Assembly: GCA_003520455.1 (NCBI GenBank) | Contig: DOUV01000260.1 | Location: 1-8,157, forward strand | Reading direction: 5' to 3' | Source of the DNA: Chloroflexota bacterium | Lineage (GTDB): Bacteria; Chloroflexota; Anaerolineae; Ardenticatenales; Ardenticatenaceae | Length of the DNA stretch: 8,157 nucleotides | Shown: positions 1 to 6,170 of the stretch, in pieces | How the letters are laid out: each line of letters opens with the position of its first letter | Numbering within the stretch: position 1 is the stretch's first letter | Program-made: the position numbers and the translations under genes | The notes under the pieces: model-generated | The model's input: the letters and a program-made list of their open reading frames with translations, nothing else | The model's database searches: none | What the model was told of the DNA's origin: nothing

Positions 1-125
1 CCGTCGTAGAGCGCCGGCTCGCCGTGGAAGGCCAGGTCCAGCAGCCGGTCGCGCTCGTCGCGGTCGCGCAGCAGGGGCGCCAGCGCGCGTACGAGCGCGT
101 TGAAGAGCGGGGTGCTCAGGCGCAT
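1..125 (-). CDS. Partial N-terminus of second gene in the CHAT operon, possibly effector-associated domain
   Basis: Only the first 41 codons are present; the gene runs off the left edge. The ATG at 125 is chosen because a strong ribosome binding site (GGGAGGA, complement of 134-140) lies 8 nt upstream. An in-frame GTG at 131 would sit only 2 nt from it. The visible peptide starts MRLSTPLFNALVRALAPL and is a charged amphipathic helix pair with several Leu-Arg-Asp steps. This resembles the short helical effector-associated domains (EADs) that begin proteases, NTPases and CHAT partners in bacterial conflict operons. The gene starts 16 nt after the stop of the EAD-CHAT gene, so the two are almost certainly co-transcribed. 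The effector or NTPase part would lie beyond the window. That a gene starts here is fairly sure; the EAD label is inferred from a short helical stretch. Confidence 0.6.
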   Translation of the reverse strand, partial: MRLSTPLFNALVRALAPLLRDRDERDRLLDLAFHGEPALYD

Positions 126-141
126 CCTCACGGTCCTCCCT

Positions 142-1098
142 TCATCCGATGGTCAGCGTCGCCGGGTCCACGCCGGATCCCGTGAGCAGGCGCGGCACGT
201 CGCTCTCACCCGGCGCCACGAAGGAGAGTTCGTTGCGCCCCAGCTCGAAGGCGGTCTGGAGCGCGCGCCCGTAGCCCAGCGCGCGGTAGAAGCCCGCCGC
301 GAAGGCCACGGCAGAGGTGTCGGCGATCCGCCGCGTCATGCCGATGACGCAGGGGATGCCGGCCTGCTCCACCAGCGCCCGGGCCTGCTCCTCCGACCAG
401 CAGGCGTTCAGCAGGACGCAGCGGATGTCGTCGCGCAGGATGCGGAACAGGTCGCTCAGGATCTCCGGATCGAGGGGGCGCACGTTGCCGCTGGCGTCTT
501 CCAGCACCAGCACGCCGCCGCGCTCCCCGTGCCCGGCAAAGTGGACCAGGTGCGGGCGGTGCGCCAGCAGGCTGCGCGACAGGTCGGTGTCGCGCACGGC
601 CCACTCCTGATCCAAATGGAAACGGTCGCGCAGGTCGGCCTCGCGCAGCCGCTCGCGGATCGTGCGAACCTCGTGATCGAGCCGCAGGTGGGTCGTATCT
701 TTTGGGTTGGCCGCCAGGAAGAGGACCCGGATCGGGCCGGCGCCCGGCGACGCGGATGCTCGCAGCGTGGCGGTGGGTGCCTCGTAGGGGGCGAGCAGCG
801 CGTCGAGGAAGGCGGCCTCCTCCTCCTGCCCGGCCACGATCTCGCGCACCTCGCGCAGGAGGGAGACGAGCGCCGGCTGCCCGGTCGCGGCCAGCGTGCC
901 GTGCGCCTGGAGGACGCGGACCAACTGCTGGCTGAAATCCTGTGGGCTGGTATCGAAGTGCAGGGCCTCCCGGAACGCAAGCAGCCCGGCACGCTCCAGC
1001 AGGTTCTCACGCTGCAGGGGTGTCAGCACGCCTGCGCGGGCCGCGATGAGGCGGACCAGCCGGCGGTGCTGTTCGGGGGTCAGGGGGAGCTGAGCCAT
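142..1098 (-). CDS. EAD-CHAT caspase-like protease
   Basis: This 318-aa protein has two parts. Residues 1 to about 105 form a helical domain typical of effector-associated domains, small adaptors that bring conflict-system proteins together by homotypic contacts. Residues about 122-290 form a CHAT domain, a caspase-fold cysteine peptidase. The strand IRVLFLAANPKD (123-134) opens the fold. The catalytic His motif is HFAGHG (H190) and the catalytic Cys motif is VLLNACWS (C233), so both residues are present and the enzyme should be active. There is no signal peptide or membrane segment, so it is cytosolic. The ATG at 1098 has AGGA about 10 nt upstream. It is followed after 16 nt by another gene with its own strong ribosome binding site. 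By analogy with other EAD/CHAT operons, it probably cleaves a target when a partner senses invasion. Its substrate cannot be told from sequence. Confidence 0.88.
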   Translation of the reverse strand: MAQLPLTPEQHRRLVRLIAARAGVLTPLQRENLLERAGLLAFREALHFDTSPQDFSQQLVRVLQAHGTLAATGQPALVSLLREVREIVAGQEEEAAFLDALLAPYEAPTATLRASASPGAGPIRVLFLAANPKDTTHLRLDHEVRTIRERLREADLRDRFHLDQEWAVRDTDLSRSLLAHRPHLVHFAGHGERGGVLVLEDASGNVRPLDPEILSDLFRILRDDIRCVLLNACWSEEQARALVEQAGIPCVIGMTRRIADTSAVAFAAGFYRALGYGRALQTAFELGRNELSFVAPGESDVPRLLTGSGVDPATLTIG

Positions 1099-1495
1099 CG
1101 GATTCGATTCCTGTCGGGGCGCGTCGCCGTCAGGCCGAAGCGTGAACCGCTTCTATTTTCGCGCATCCGCCCGTGCGGCACAACCTGCTCCCGCGTGCCT
1201 GCGCGGGGTACCCGGTGGTGCCGGCTCCTGTCAATGGGTTTGCCTGGCCTCCGACCCCCGCGTCTTTGTGCAGGTGGAGGTCACGACTGGCCTGCGCCGC
1301 CTCTGCTCGCTGTTGCTCCCCTCTGGATCTAACATAAGAGAGATCAAGACTGATGGGGATTGACGGCACTGATGATTATGACTTAGAATAAAAACCGCAT
1401 CTATACTTTCAAAGAACACGCGCTCGCCGGCAGATTCTTGCTAATCTTTGAAAAGATCGCTCTTATTGGAATACGGTGTCCTGGGGCGAAGGCGG
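1099..1495. other. Non-coding spacer between CHAT operon and hairpin
   Basis: No convincing gene occupies this stretch; the ORFs in it are short, arginine-rich shadows without ribosome binding sites. It contains the AT-rich patch at about 1325-1470 with the candidate promoter at 1385-1412. It also has a 12-bp imperfect inverted repeat (1334-1345 against 1455-1466, 11 of 12 matching) that brackets the patch. No transposase or riboswitch is recognisable. Confidence 0.6.
1385..1412 (-). promoter_or_regulatory. Candidate promoter of the EAD-CHAT operon
   Basis: Read on the minus strand, TTGAAA (complement of 1407-1412) and TATTCT (complement of 1385-1390) are separated by 16 nt. They lie in an unusually AT-rich patch of an otherwise GC-rich sequence. 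Transcription would begin near 1378 and leave a leader of about 280 nt before the CHAT start codon at 1098. The leader contains no obvious ORF on that strand. The match is moderate, so this is a candidate only. Confidence 0.35.
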
Positions 1496-1529
1496 AGGTG
1501 CGACGCACTTCGGAAAGTGCGTCGCACCT
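1496..1529. repeat. Perfect 15-bp stem-loop (REP-like palindrome)
   Basis: AGGTGCGACGCACTT (1496-1510) is followed by the loop CGGA and then by the exact reverse complement AAGTGCGTCGCACCT (1515-1529). The stem is perfect over 15 bp and GC-rich, which is far beyond chance. No T-tract follows on either strand, so it does not look like a simple intrinsic terminator. It sits 60 bp beyond the stop codon of the minus-strand gene at 1589 and upstream of the CHAT operon. Likely roles are an extragenic palindromic (REP/BIME-like) repeat, an RNA 3'-end stabiliser or a Rho-assisted end. I have the impression that similar palindromes recur in Chloroflexota genomes, but this was not checked. Confidence 0.75.
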
Positions 1530-1572
1530 GATCCGCGCACGCTACTCCAATTTGAGCGAAACTATTATCTTG

Positions 1573-1608
1573 TCTTCGCCAGCCAGAACTATCTTGGACT
1601 GGCGAAGA
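1573..1608 (-). repeat. 10-bp inverted repeat over the stop codon of the 122-aa gene
   Basis: TCTTCGCCAG (1573-1582) and CTGGCGAAGA (1599-1608) are exact reverse complements separated by 16 nt. The right arm lies in the last codons of the minus-strand gene, and its stop codon (1589-1591) is in the loop. A T-tract is missing. It could fold at the mRNA 3' end and, with the 1496-1529 hairpin 60 bp further on, form a two-hairpin transcript end. Confidence 0.45.
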
Positions 1609-1957
1609 TGAAAGAGGCTATCGTGACGAACAAGCCGGCCGCCAGGAGGTCGGCCTCAAGTCGGCGGGCCACTTCCGACCAGGCCATGACACTCTCTCGC
1701 GCAAGCGCCGCCGGCTCGATGGCATAGAGCCGGGCGATGAAGGCATCGGCGTAGCGATCGTCAACCTGCTGGCGGTAGACGACTGGAAACGGTATGAGCC
1801 CGGTTGAAGTCAAGAGGGCAGCATTCTTCAAGAGGTCAAAGGCGTCCAGGGCCTGGGTCCAGGAGGTCTGGTTGAACTCGTGGCCGCGGTGGAGCCAGGC
1901 GAGCACCAGGCGCCAGTGATCATCACGAAACTCGGCCGGCAGCAGAACCTGAAGCAC
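1589..1957 (-). CDS. Orphan 122-aa protein, function unknown
   Basis: The start is placed at GTG 1957 because AGGAAAGG precedes it with a 7-nt gap. A longer reading frame upstream gives a Cys/Arg-rich stretch that looks non-coding. The protein begins MLQVLLPAEFRDDHWRLVLA and has a run of helices rich in Trp, Leu and Ala. It contains a segment with FPVVYRQQVDDRYADAF in the middle and ends in a hydrophobic tail (LLAAGLFVTIASFIF) just before its last four residues. I recognise no family, catalytic motif or DNA-binding motif. It is divergent from the leader ORF and RNAP-like gene to its right, with only 34 bp between start codons, so the two promoters must overlap each other or the coding regions. 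The hydrophobic tail might be natural, or a remnant created by truncation. Confidence 0.6.
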   Translation of the reverse strand: MLQVLLPAEFRDDHWRLVLAWLHRGHEFNQTSWTQALDAFDLLKNAALLTSTGLIPFPVVYRQQVDDRYADAFIARLYAIEPAALARESVMAWSEVARRLEADLLAAGLFVTIASFIFASPR

Positions 1958-1991
1958 GGAGCCGCCTTTCCTGCAACGGAGCGTTCTGACA

Positions 1992-2176
1992 ATGATGGAC
2001 CCACAACAACAGGTGCGTATTCCCAACAACCGCGTACAGTATACCACCGGACAGGCCGCAGGTCTTGTCCCTGGCAGGCCAGGCGGTGGGCGGTAGAGGA
2101 CGCCCGTGTGGTCATCGGTCCGCGAGATACCACACCGGGCAGCGATTGGACGCTGGTCTCAGGGCGAGGAATGTGA
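1992..2176 (+). pseudogene. Small leader ORF split by an apparent -1 frameshift
   Basis: An ATG at 1992 (second ATG at 1995) with GGAG 10 nt upstream opens a 34-codon frame, starting MMDPQQQVRIPNNRVQYTTG, that stops at TAG 2094-2096. If reading shifts back one base in the G-rich stretch just before that stop, it continues as AVEDARVVIGPRDTTPGSDW and on to a TGA at 2174-2176, giving about 61 residues. That stop overlaps the GTG start at 2173 of the large gene (ATGTGA), a typical translational-coupling arrangement. Both halves look coding-like and unlike the Arg/Gly-rich alternative frame. It could be a true small gene with one lost base, a programmed frameshift, or two coincidental ORFs. No family is recognised. 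Confidence 0.4.
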
Positions 2177-4833
2177 GCCGGGACGAGGAGCCTCCTTACG
2201 CCCGCATCGCCGAGGACACCCCTCTGGGCGCGGCGATCTATCCGTTCCTTGAGAACCTGGGGCGTGCCTGGACCATCGTCGCCTACGACCTCGATGCGGA
2301 GGTGACACCACGTGAGGTGGATACCTTCGGGCTGAGCGAGCCGACCTTGCGCTGGGTGGGAGATGATGGTGTCTCCGACCTGTACGTGGACGGGATGACG
2401 ACTGAAGAGTTCCTGGCGGCGACGGGGCTGGAGCTGAGTCTGGCCAAGGGAGGCTTTGTTCTCTCGAAGCGTATCAGCCGGATCATGCGGCCGCACGTCG
2501 TGAGCGGGTTCTTCGATGCCGGCGAGGTCGCCATTCGCTACCTGGACCAGGACGAGGCCGGGAAGAAGGTCTGGGACGGGGCGGGGGTGATCAGCCGGGC
2601 GATGCTGCGCAAGTTCGTGCTGTCGGACGAGATGGAGCCGGCGAAACGGGCGCGGCTGGAACGCGAGCTGGCGACGGTCCGGCGGGTGGAGTTCACGATC
2701 CTCTCGGAGCGCGGCCAGGACAAGGGGCACGCGATCGTGGCGGACGAGTTGCCTGACGGGATGGACTTTCTGCTGCCGCGCGAGACCAAGCGCGAGGTAC
2801 GCCTGACGAGCGGCAGGACCTTTGTTGGCATCAGCGCCGTCCATGGCGCGGCCGAGATGCGATTGGATATCCAGTCGGTGGTGAATCTGTACCCCTTCTT
2901 CGAGCCGGAGCAACTCCTTGAGTGGCTGCGGCAGGAAGGGGATCTCTTCCTGGAGGGGATCGAGGCGGGGCGGGTCAATGAGGCGATGCAGCAGATAGAC
3001 CGCCACGCGACGCTGGAGGAGGTGACGGGCTGGCACCTGCGCGAGTTCGTGGCCTCGGGCGGCGACGTGCGCTGGTTCCCCAGCCTGGTGCGCACCCTGG
3101 TGGACCAGCATCTGGCCCGACTCAACCACTCGACACTGGAAAACCTGCGCCTGCCGATCCCTGGCGGGCGGCTCTACGTCATGCCGGCGGCGGTGGGGTG
3201 GGCTGCGGGGTTGAACGGGCTGGATGTGCCCCGGGGACAGATCCAGCTGGATGTGGCAGGCGGCACGGCCTGGGTCAACGACGAGGACTGGCTCCGGCTG
3301 CCGGACTCCCCGAAGGACGCCGGCATCGCTGCCATTCTTGGAGGCGCTGACAACGACGACGCCCTCTGGCTCCACCCCTTCACCGACCACGACGGCGAGC
3401 GCAAGGTGCTGGCCTGGCGTAGCCCGAACCAGCCGGGCGAATACCTGCTCCTCCGGCCTACGGACGACTCCGATGATCTTTGCTGGTCTGCCCCCGGTGG
3501 CGAAGAGATCTCTTTCCCATCTGGGGATAGCCGGCTACTTGGACCCCGGGCAGATCGCTTGATGCCGGACTATCTGGGCCTGGTAGACCCGGACACGGCC
3601 GGAGGGCTGGGAGAAGGTCAGGAGTACGATGTTGGTGTGGTGCAGGCGACGGTCGAGCGGGCTCGGGCCAACCGGGGCGCCTTGGGGCAATACTGCAACG
3701 CGCTGATGCTGGCGAAGGCGCTCTTTGGTGGACTACCGGAGCGGCCGCCGGCGCCGCTTGAGGACATCATTGATAGCGCCGTGAAGACCGGCGCCGACCT
3801 GAGCGACGTGCGTACATGGTGCCAGGTGTATTCGCAGGAGCTCGTGCGCAAGGAAACACCGGTGCCTGCGATTCTGCACCGGCGGTTGAGCGTGCCTGGG
3901 AGACGGCGAGCAAGTGTCAGGGCGACCACCGAGCACTGGCTGGACCGGCTGCTGGCGGGCGTACAGGCCCATATTCAAGCGGTGGAGGCGCGGCGAGAGG
4001 TGCTGGCTGGAAAGGCCTACCCACCTCGGCGGCTCTTCGATGGCGTCTTCGACGAGCCGGAGATGATCGAGTTAGGCGCGCGCTTCAACGCCGTCTACGC
4101 TGGGACGTTGAACAGGCGCAAGATTGGCGCGGTGCCCCAGGAGACGCGCCTGGCGATGGCTCGGCAAGCCGCTGAGAGCTTCCTCGACCAGTTCCTGCCG
4201 GAGCGCCAGGAGGCAATCCTGCGCGGGGCGATGGTCTCGCTGGCGATGAACGACCGGCCGGGGCGGGGGGATGCGGCGGTATGGCTGGGCGACGTCACCG
4301 TAGGAGGCGTGGTGCTGCCAGGGGGGCGGCGGGTGGGGGGCGAGCGACAGCCGGGGATCGCACGACGCTCGATTCGTGCCTTAAGGGCAATTGGGCTGCT
4401 CGATGAGATTGACCAGACAGCGGACGGGATGTTGGTCTACCCGGCTGCTGAGGTGCGTGAGCCCGTCGTGCAGACCCTGGGCATCCAGCAGGTCTGGTTC
4501 AATCGATTATGCAGGCAGGCGGAGAGTCAGGGGCGCGAGGTACCCACCGCAATGAGCGAAGTACCGCGGCATCTGGCCGACCAGGTCAAGCGTGAGGTAG
4601 AGCGGCTGGCGCGGGGCGTTTGGCGGGACTTGCGGCTAGAAGTGCGCCAGGAAGGCAGCCAACAGGTTGCCTACACCCCAGATGGGAAGCGCTTCGGTGT
4701 CTTGAGTTGTGATAGTCCGACCTCCTGTGGGCAGACGATCACGATCCGGGGCGCATTCGTTCATGATGGGAACCTCTGCGTGGTGGTAGGAGGAGAGATC
4801 ACCTCGGCAGACGGCAGGGAGCACCTGTCCTGA
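2173..4833 (+). CDS. Putative single-chain double-psi beta-barrel RNA polymerase-like protein
   Basis: This is an 886-aa cytosolic protein with no signal peptide. The GTG at 2173 is chosen because AGGG (2161-2164) is 8 nt upstream and the stop of the preceding short ORF overlaps it. A TTG 36 codons earlier would only add an Arg/Gly-rich extension. Four motifs occur in the order seen in single-chain RNA polymerases of the DPBB superfamily (YonO-like and Cgl1702-like proteins, eukaryotic RdRPs). These are DGAGVIS (D135-S141), like DGxGxIS of RdRPs; RGQDKGHAIV (180-189), like the G..KG lysine motif of the first barrel; GGADNDDALWLH (390-401) at the place of the DxDGD metal loop of the second barrel; and EDIIDSAVKTGADL (530-543), like the vDxxKTG motif. 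LPIPGGRLYVMP (327-338) opens the presumed second barrel. The metal loop lacks the third canonical Asp (A397), although D396 is adjacent. The C-terminal 300 residues are unrecognised. The family call rests on motif reading alone; a degenerate or non-polymerase relative is possible. Confidence 0.5.
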   Translation: MSRDEEPPYARIAEDTPLGAAIYPFLENLGRAWTIVAYDLDAEVTPREVDTFGLSEPTLRWVGDDGVSDLYVDGMTTEEFLAATGLELSLAKGGFVLSKRISRIMRPHVVSGFFDAGEVAIRYLDQDEAGKKVWDGAGVISRAMLRKFVLSDEMEPAKRARLERELATVRRVEFTILSERGQDKGHAIVADELPDGMDFLLPRETKREVRLTSGRTFVGISAVHGAAEMRLDIQSVVNLYPFFEPEQLLEWLRQEGDLFLEGIEAGRVNEAMQQIDRHATLEEVTGWHLREFVASGGDVRWFPSLVRTLVDQHLARLNHSTLENLRLPIPGGRLYVMPAAVGWAAGLNGLDVPRGQIQLDVAGGTAWVNDEDWLRLPDSPKDAGIAAILGGADNDDALWLHPFTDHDGERKVLAWRSPNQPGEYLLLRPTDDSDDLCWSAPGGEEISFPSGDSRLLGPRADRLMPDYLGLVDPDTAGGLGEGQEYDVGVVQATVERARANRGALGQYCNALMLAKALFGGLPERPPAPLEDIIDSAVKTGADLSDVRTWCQVYSQELVRKETPVPAILHRRLSVPGRRRASVRATTEHWLDRLLAGVQAHIQAVEARREVLAGKAYPPRRLFDGVFDEPEMIELGARFNAVYAGTLNRRKIGAVPQETRLAMARQAAESFLDQFLPERQEAILRGAMVSLAMNDRPGRGDAAVWLGDVTVGGVVLPGGRRVGGERQPGIARRSIRALRAIGLLDEIDQTADGMLVYPAAEVREPVVQTLGIQQVWFNRLCRQAESQGREVPTAMSEVPRHLADQVKREVERLARGVWRDLRLEVRQEGSQQVAYTPDGKRFGVLSCDSPTSCGQTITIRGAFVHDGNLCVVVGGEITSADGREHLS

Positions 4834-4847
4834 TGCGACACCCCGGC

Positions 4848-4873
4848 TTTTGAGTGCTCACAGAGGCTCAAAA
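4848..4873. terminator. Possible bidirectional terminator between convergent genes
   Basis: TTTTGAG (4848-4854) and CTCAAAA (4867-4873) form a 7-bp stem with a 12-nt loop in the 34-bp gap between the convergent large gene and the XRE gene. The right arm overlaps the XRE stop codon (4868-4870). A/T runs at the outer ends of the stem would suit either strand, but the stem is short and GC-poor. Confidence 0.3.
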
Positions 4874-5206
4874 CGCACCGGGCGGCGCGGCATCCGGCCC
4901 CACCTCGAGCATCCTGAGAAAGAATTGAACCTGCTGGATCAGGGTAGGATCGCGGGCGAACTGCGCTAAGAGATCAGCCACGGCCGTGTCTTCGACCACG
5001 AAGAGGGCGGGCGAGACCTCCAAGGCGGCAGCGACCTCGGCCAGCTTCGCGACAGACAGGGCCCGGCGGCCATGCTCGTAGTGGATCAAGGTGTCGCGGG
5101 GCCAGGCAAGCCGTGCCGCGAGTTCTGCCTGGCTCAGACCGGCCGCGCGGCGAGCAGCGGCGATCCGCTTTCCAACCTGCCGGGCGAACACTTCACGACT
5201 GGTCAT
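4868..5206 (-). CDS. XRE-family helix-turn-helix repressor
   Basis: This is a 112-aa DNA-binding protein. The start is the ATG at 5206, preceded by GGAGGG with a 5-nt gap; an upstream in-frame extension would read inside the preceding gene. Residues about 13-68 form an HTH_3/XRE domain. IAAARRAAGLSQAELAARLA covers the first helices and the turn, WPRDTLIHYEHGRRAL is the recognition helix with the typical Y-E-x-G-x-R ending, and LAEVAAALEVSP closes the domain. The C-terminal 40 residues (leucine-rich helices) probably serve dimerisation. The gene overlaps the antirepressor gene by 14 bp, so the two are co-translated. As a cI/Xre-like dimer it is the natural candidate to bind the three TTGTCC-N5-GGACAA palindromes upstream of the operon, giving autoregulation. 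That assignment is inference. Confidence 0.88.
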   Translation of the reverse strand: MTSREVFARQVGKRIAAARRAAGLSQAELAARLAWPRDTLIHYEHGRRALSVAKLAEVAAALEVSPALFVVEDTAVADLLAQFARDPTLIQQVQFFLRMLEVGPDAAPPGAF

Positions 5207-6008
5207 CAAGGCCCTCCAGCGGCAATTGCGCCTCTGTGAACGGACGCCCTGAGACGGCCTCGTAGGACCGGCGCAGAAACTCGACGCACTCATCATACCG
5301 CGCGGCGGGAAGATGCTCGTACTTGGCGATGCGGTAGCGCGCCTTCAGGGTTGCCCAGCAGCCGGCAACCGCGGCGCCGAACTCGATCCCCTCCTGTTCC
5401 ACCCGCGCTTGCGCCCACAGGTGAACCAACTGATAGATCTCGCCGCGCTGAGAAGGCGAGATGCTGCCGGTGCGGCGAAGCTGCGCCTCAAGCGCACGCA
5501 GGCGCTGCTCATGGTCGCGCCAGGCCTCGCGGGCCTTCTCCTGGCTTTCTTCCAAAGCCTGTTGGCGTGTGGCGAGCCCGTGCATGGCATCGTCGAAGCG
5601 GCGCAGGTCCCCCAGGTCCTCAATCTGCCGGCTTGGTCCTTCAGGAAGCCCAGCTGCATGGGCAATGGCGTCGTAGACCTGGCGTACGCTGAAGAGCCGC
5701 AGGTAGCGCAGCCGTTCCTGGACAAGGGGGCTGGCGCGGGCGCGGTTGACGGTCGTAATCCAGGTAGGGACGAACTCGAGGATCAAGAACTCTTGCTCTT
5801 GCGGGCCGCCAGCCGTCATGACGCGGAGGGTGAACAGCCCATCGCGGAGATCAGGGTCAACGCGCAGGCGGCGGACCTGGGACTCGCGGCGCAAGCCGAC
5901 GGCCGTGCATAAGTCGCGCACTGACAGTACGATGGTGCCGTCATCGAGGCGTGCGGCAAGAACTGGGGTCTCGAAAAAGGTGACAACCAGGGTTTCATGG
6001 GGAAGCAT
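5193..6008 (-). CDS. Phage antirepressor-like protein (P22_AR_N plus ORF6C-like)
   Basis: This 271-aa protein starts at ATG 6008 with AGGA 9 nt upstream. Residues 5-115 match the P22 antirepressor N-terminal domain: TFFETPVLAARLDDGTIVLS, then a predicted DNA- or partner-binding segment with SVRDLCTAVGL, then FLILEFVPTWITTVNRARAS. Residues about 127-180 are strongly charged and helical, a likely coiled coil (for example RDHEQRLRALEAQLRRTG). Residues 185-255 (QRGEIYQLVHLWAQARVEQE onward) resemble the C-terminal ORF6C-type domain of phage antirepressors. Such proteins counteract or modulate cI-like repressors in temperate phages. The stop overlaps the start of the XRE gene by 14 bp, so activator and repressor are made from one message. 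Domain identity is fairly secure; whether it works against the neighbouring XRE protein is inference. Confidence 0.82.
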   Translation of the reverse strand: MLPHETLVVTFFETPVLAARLDDGTIVLSVRDLCTAVGLRRESQVRRLRVDPDLRDGLFTLRVMTAGGPQEQEFLILEFVPTWITTVNRARASPLVQERLRYLRLFSVRQVYDAIAHAAGLPEGPSRQIEDLGDLRRFDDAMHGLATRQQALEESQEKAREAWRDHEQRLRALEAQLRRTGSISPSQRGEIYQLVHLWAQARVEQEGIEFGAAVAGCWATLKARYRIAKYEHLPAARYDECVEFLRRSYEAVSGRPFTEAQLPLEGLDDQS

Positions 6009-6029
6009 TATGGGTATTCCTGAGCCTTC

Positions 6030-6046
6030 TTGTCCTCTCCGGACAA
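6030..6046. promoter_or_regulatory. Operator O1, TTGTCC-N5-GGACAA
   Basis: TTGTCCTCTCCGGACAA is a perfect 6+6 palindrome with a 5-nt centre. It lies 3 nt downstream of the predicted -10 box of the antirepressor-XRE promoter and covers the likely start point. A repressor bound here would block that promoter. It is one of three copies of the same 17-bp site in 170 bp. Confidence 0.8.
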
Positions 6047-6050
6047 TAAA

Positions 6051-6079
6051 AGTGTATCATGCAGCCCCTCTGTTGTCAA
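6051..6079 (-). promoter_or_regulatory. Promoter P1 of the antirepressor-XRE operon
   Basis: On the minus strand a consensus -35 box TTGACA (complement of 6074-6079) is followed after exactly 17 nt by TACACT (complement of 6051-6056), four of six to the sigma-70 -10 consensus. The start point would be near 6044, giving a leader of about 35 nt to the ATG at 6008. Operator O1 overlaps the start point, and O2 is centred about 62 bp upstream of it. Confidence 0.65.
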
Positions 6080-6097
6080 GCATGGGAGGACCTGAAA

Positions 6098-6114
6098 TTG
6101 TCCATACAGGACAA
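6098..6114. promoter_or_regulatory. Operator O2, TTGTCC-N5-GGACAA
   Basis: TTGTCCATACAGGACAA has both half-sites identical to O1, with an unrelated centre. It lies upstream of the P1 -35 box, centred near -62 relative to the predicted start. That is a typical activator position, so binding here might help rather than block P1. Its centre is 68 bp from O1 and 85 bp from O3. Confidence 0.8.
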
Positions 6115-6170
6115 CTTAAGTGTGATCGAAGGAAGGGTTCGCGTTCTACGTGGCTGAAACGTGTCGGTAT

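Noticed and set aside
100..1332. 410-codon plus-strand reading frame
   Set aside because: Antisense to the EAD-CHAT gene; the translation is Arg/Gln/Gly-rich with no domain, a usual by-product of high GC.
1499..1529. Intrinsic terminator reading of the 15-bp hairpin
   Set aside because: No T-tract follows the stem on either strand, so it was kept as a palindromic repeat instead.
2065..2172. N-terminal extension of the large protein from TTG 2065
   Set aside because: It adds an Arg/Gly-rich segment unlike the rest and lacks a good ribosome binding site. GTG 2173 has one and overlaps the preceding stop.
1828..3390. 520-codon minus-strand reading frame
   Set aside because: Antisense to the RNAP-like gene; rich in Arg, Pro, His and Gln with no recognisable domain or ribosome binding site.
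5313..5912. 199-codon plus-strand reading frame
   Set aside because: Antisense to the antirepressor gene, whose domains are clear; the translation is Ala/Arg-rich and shadow-like.
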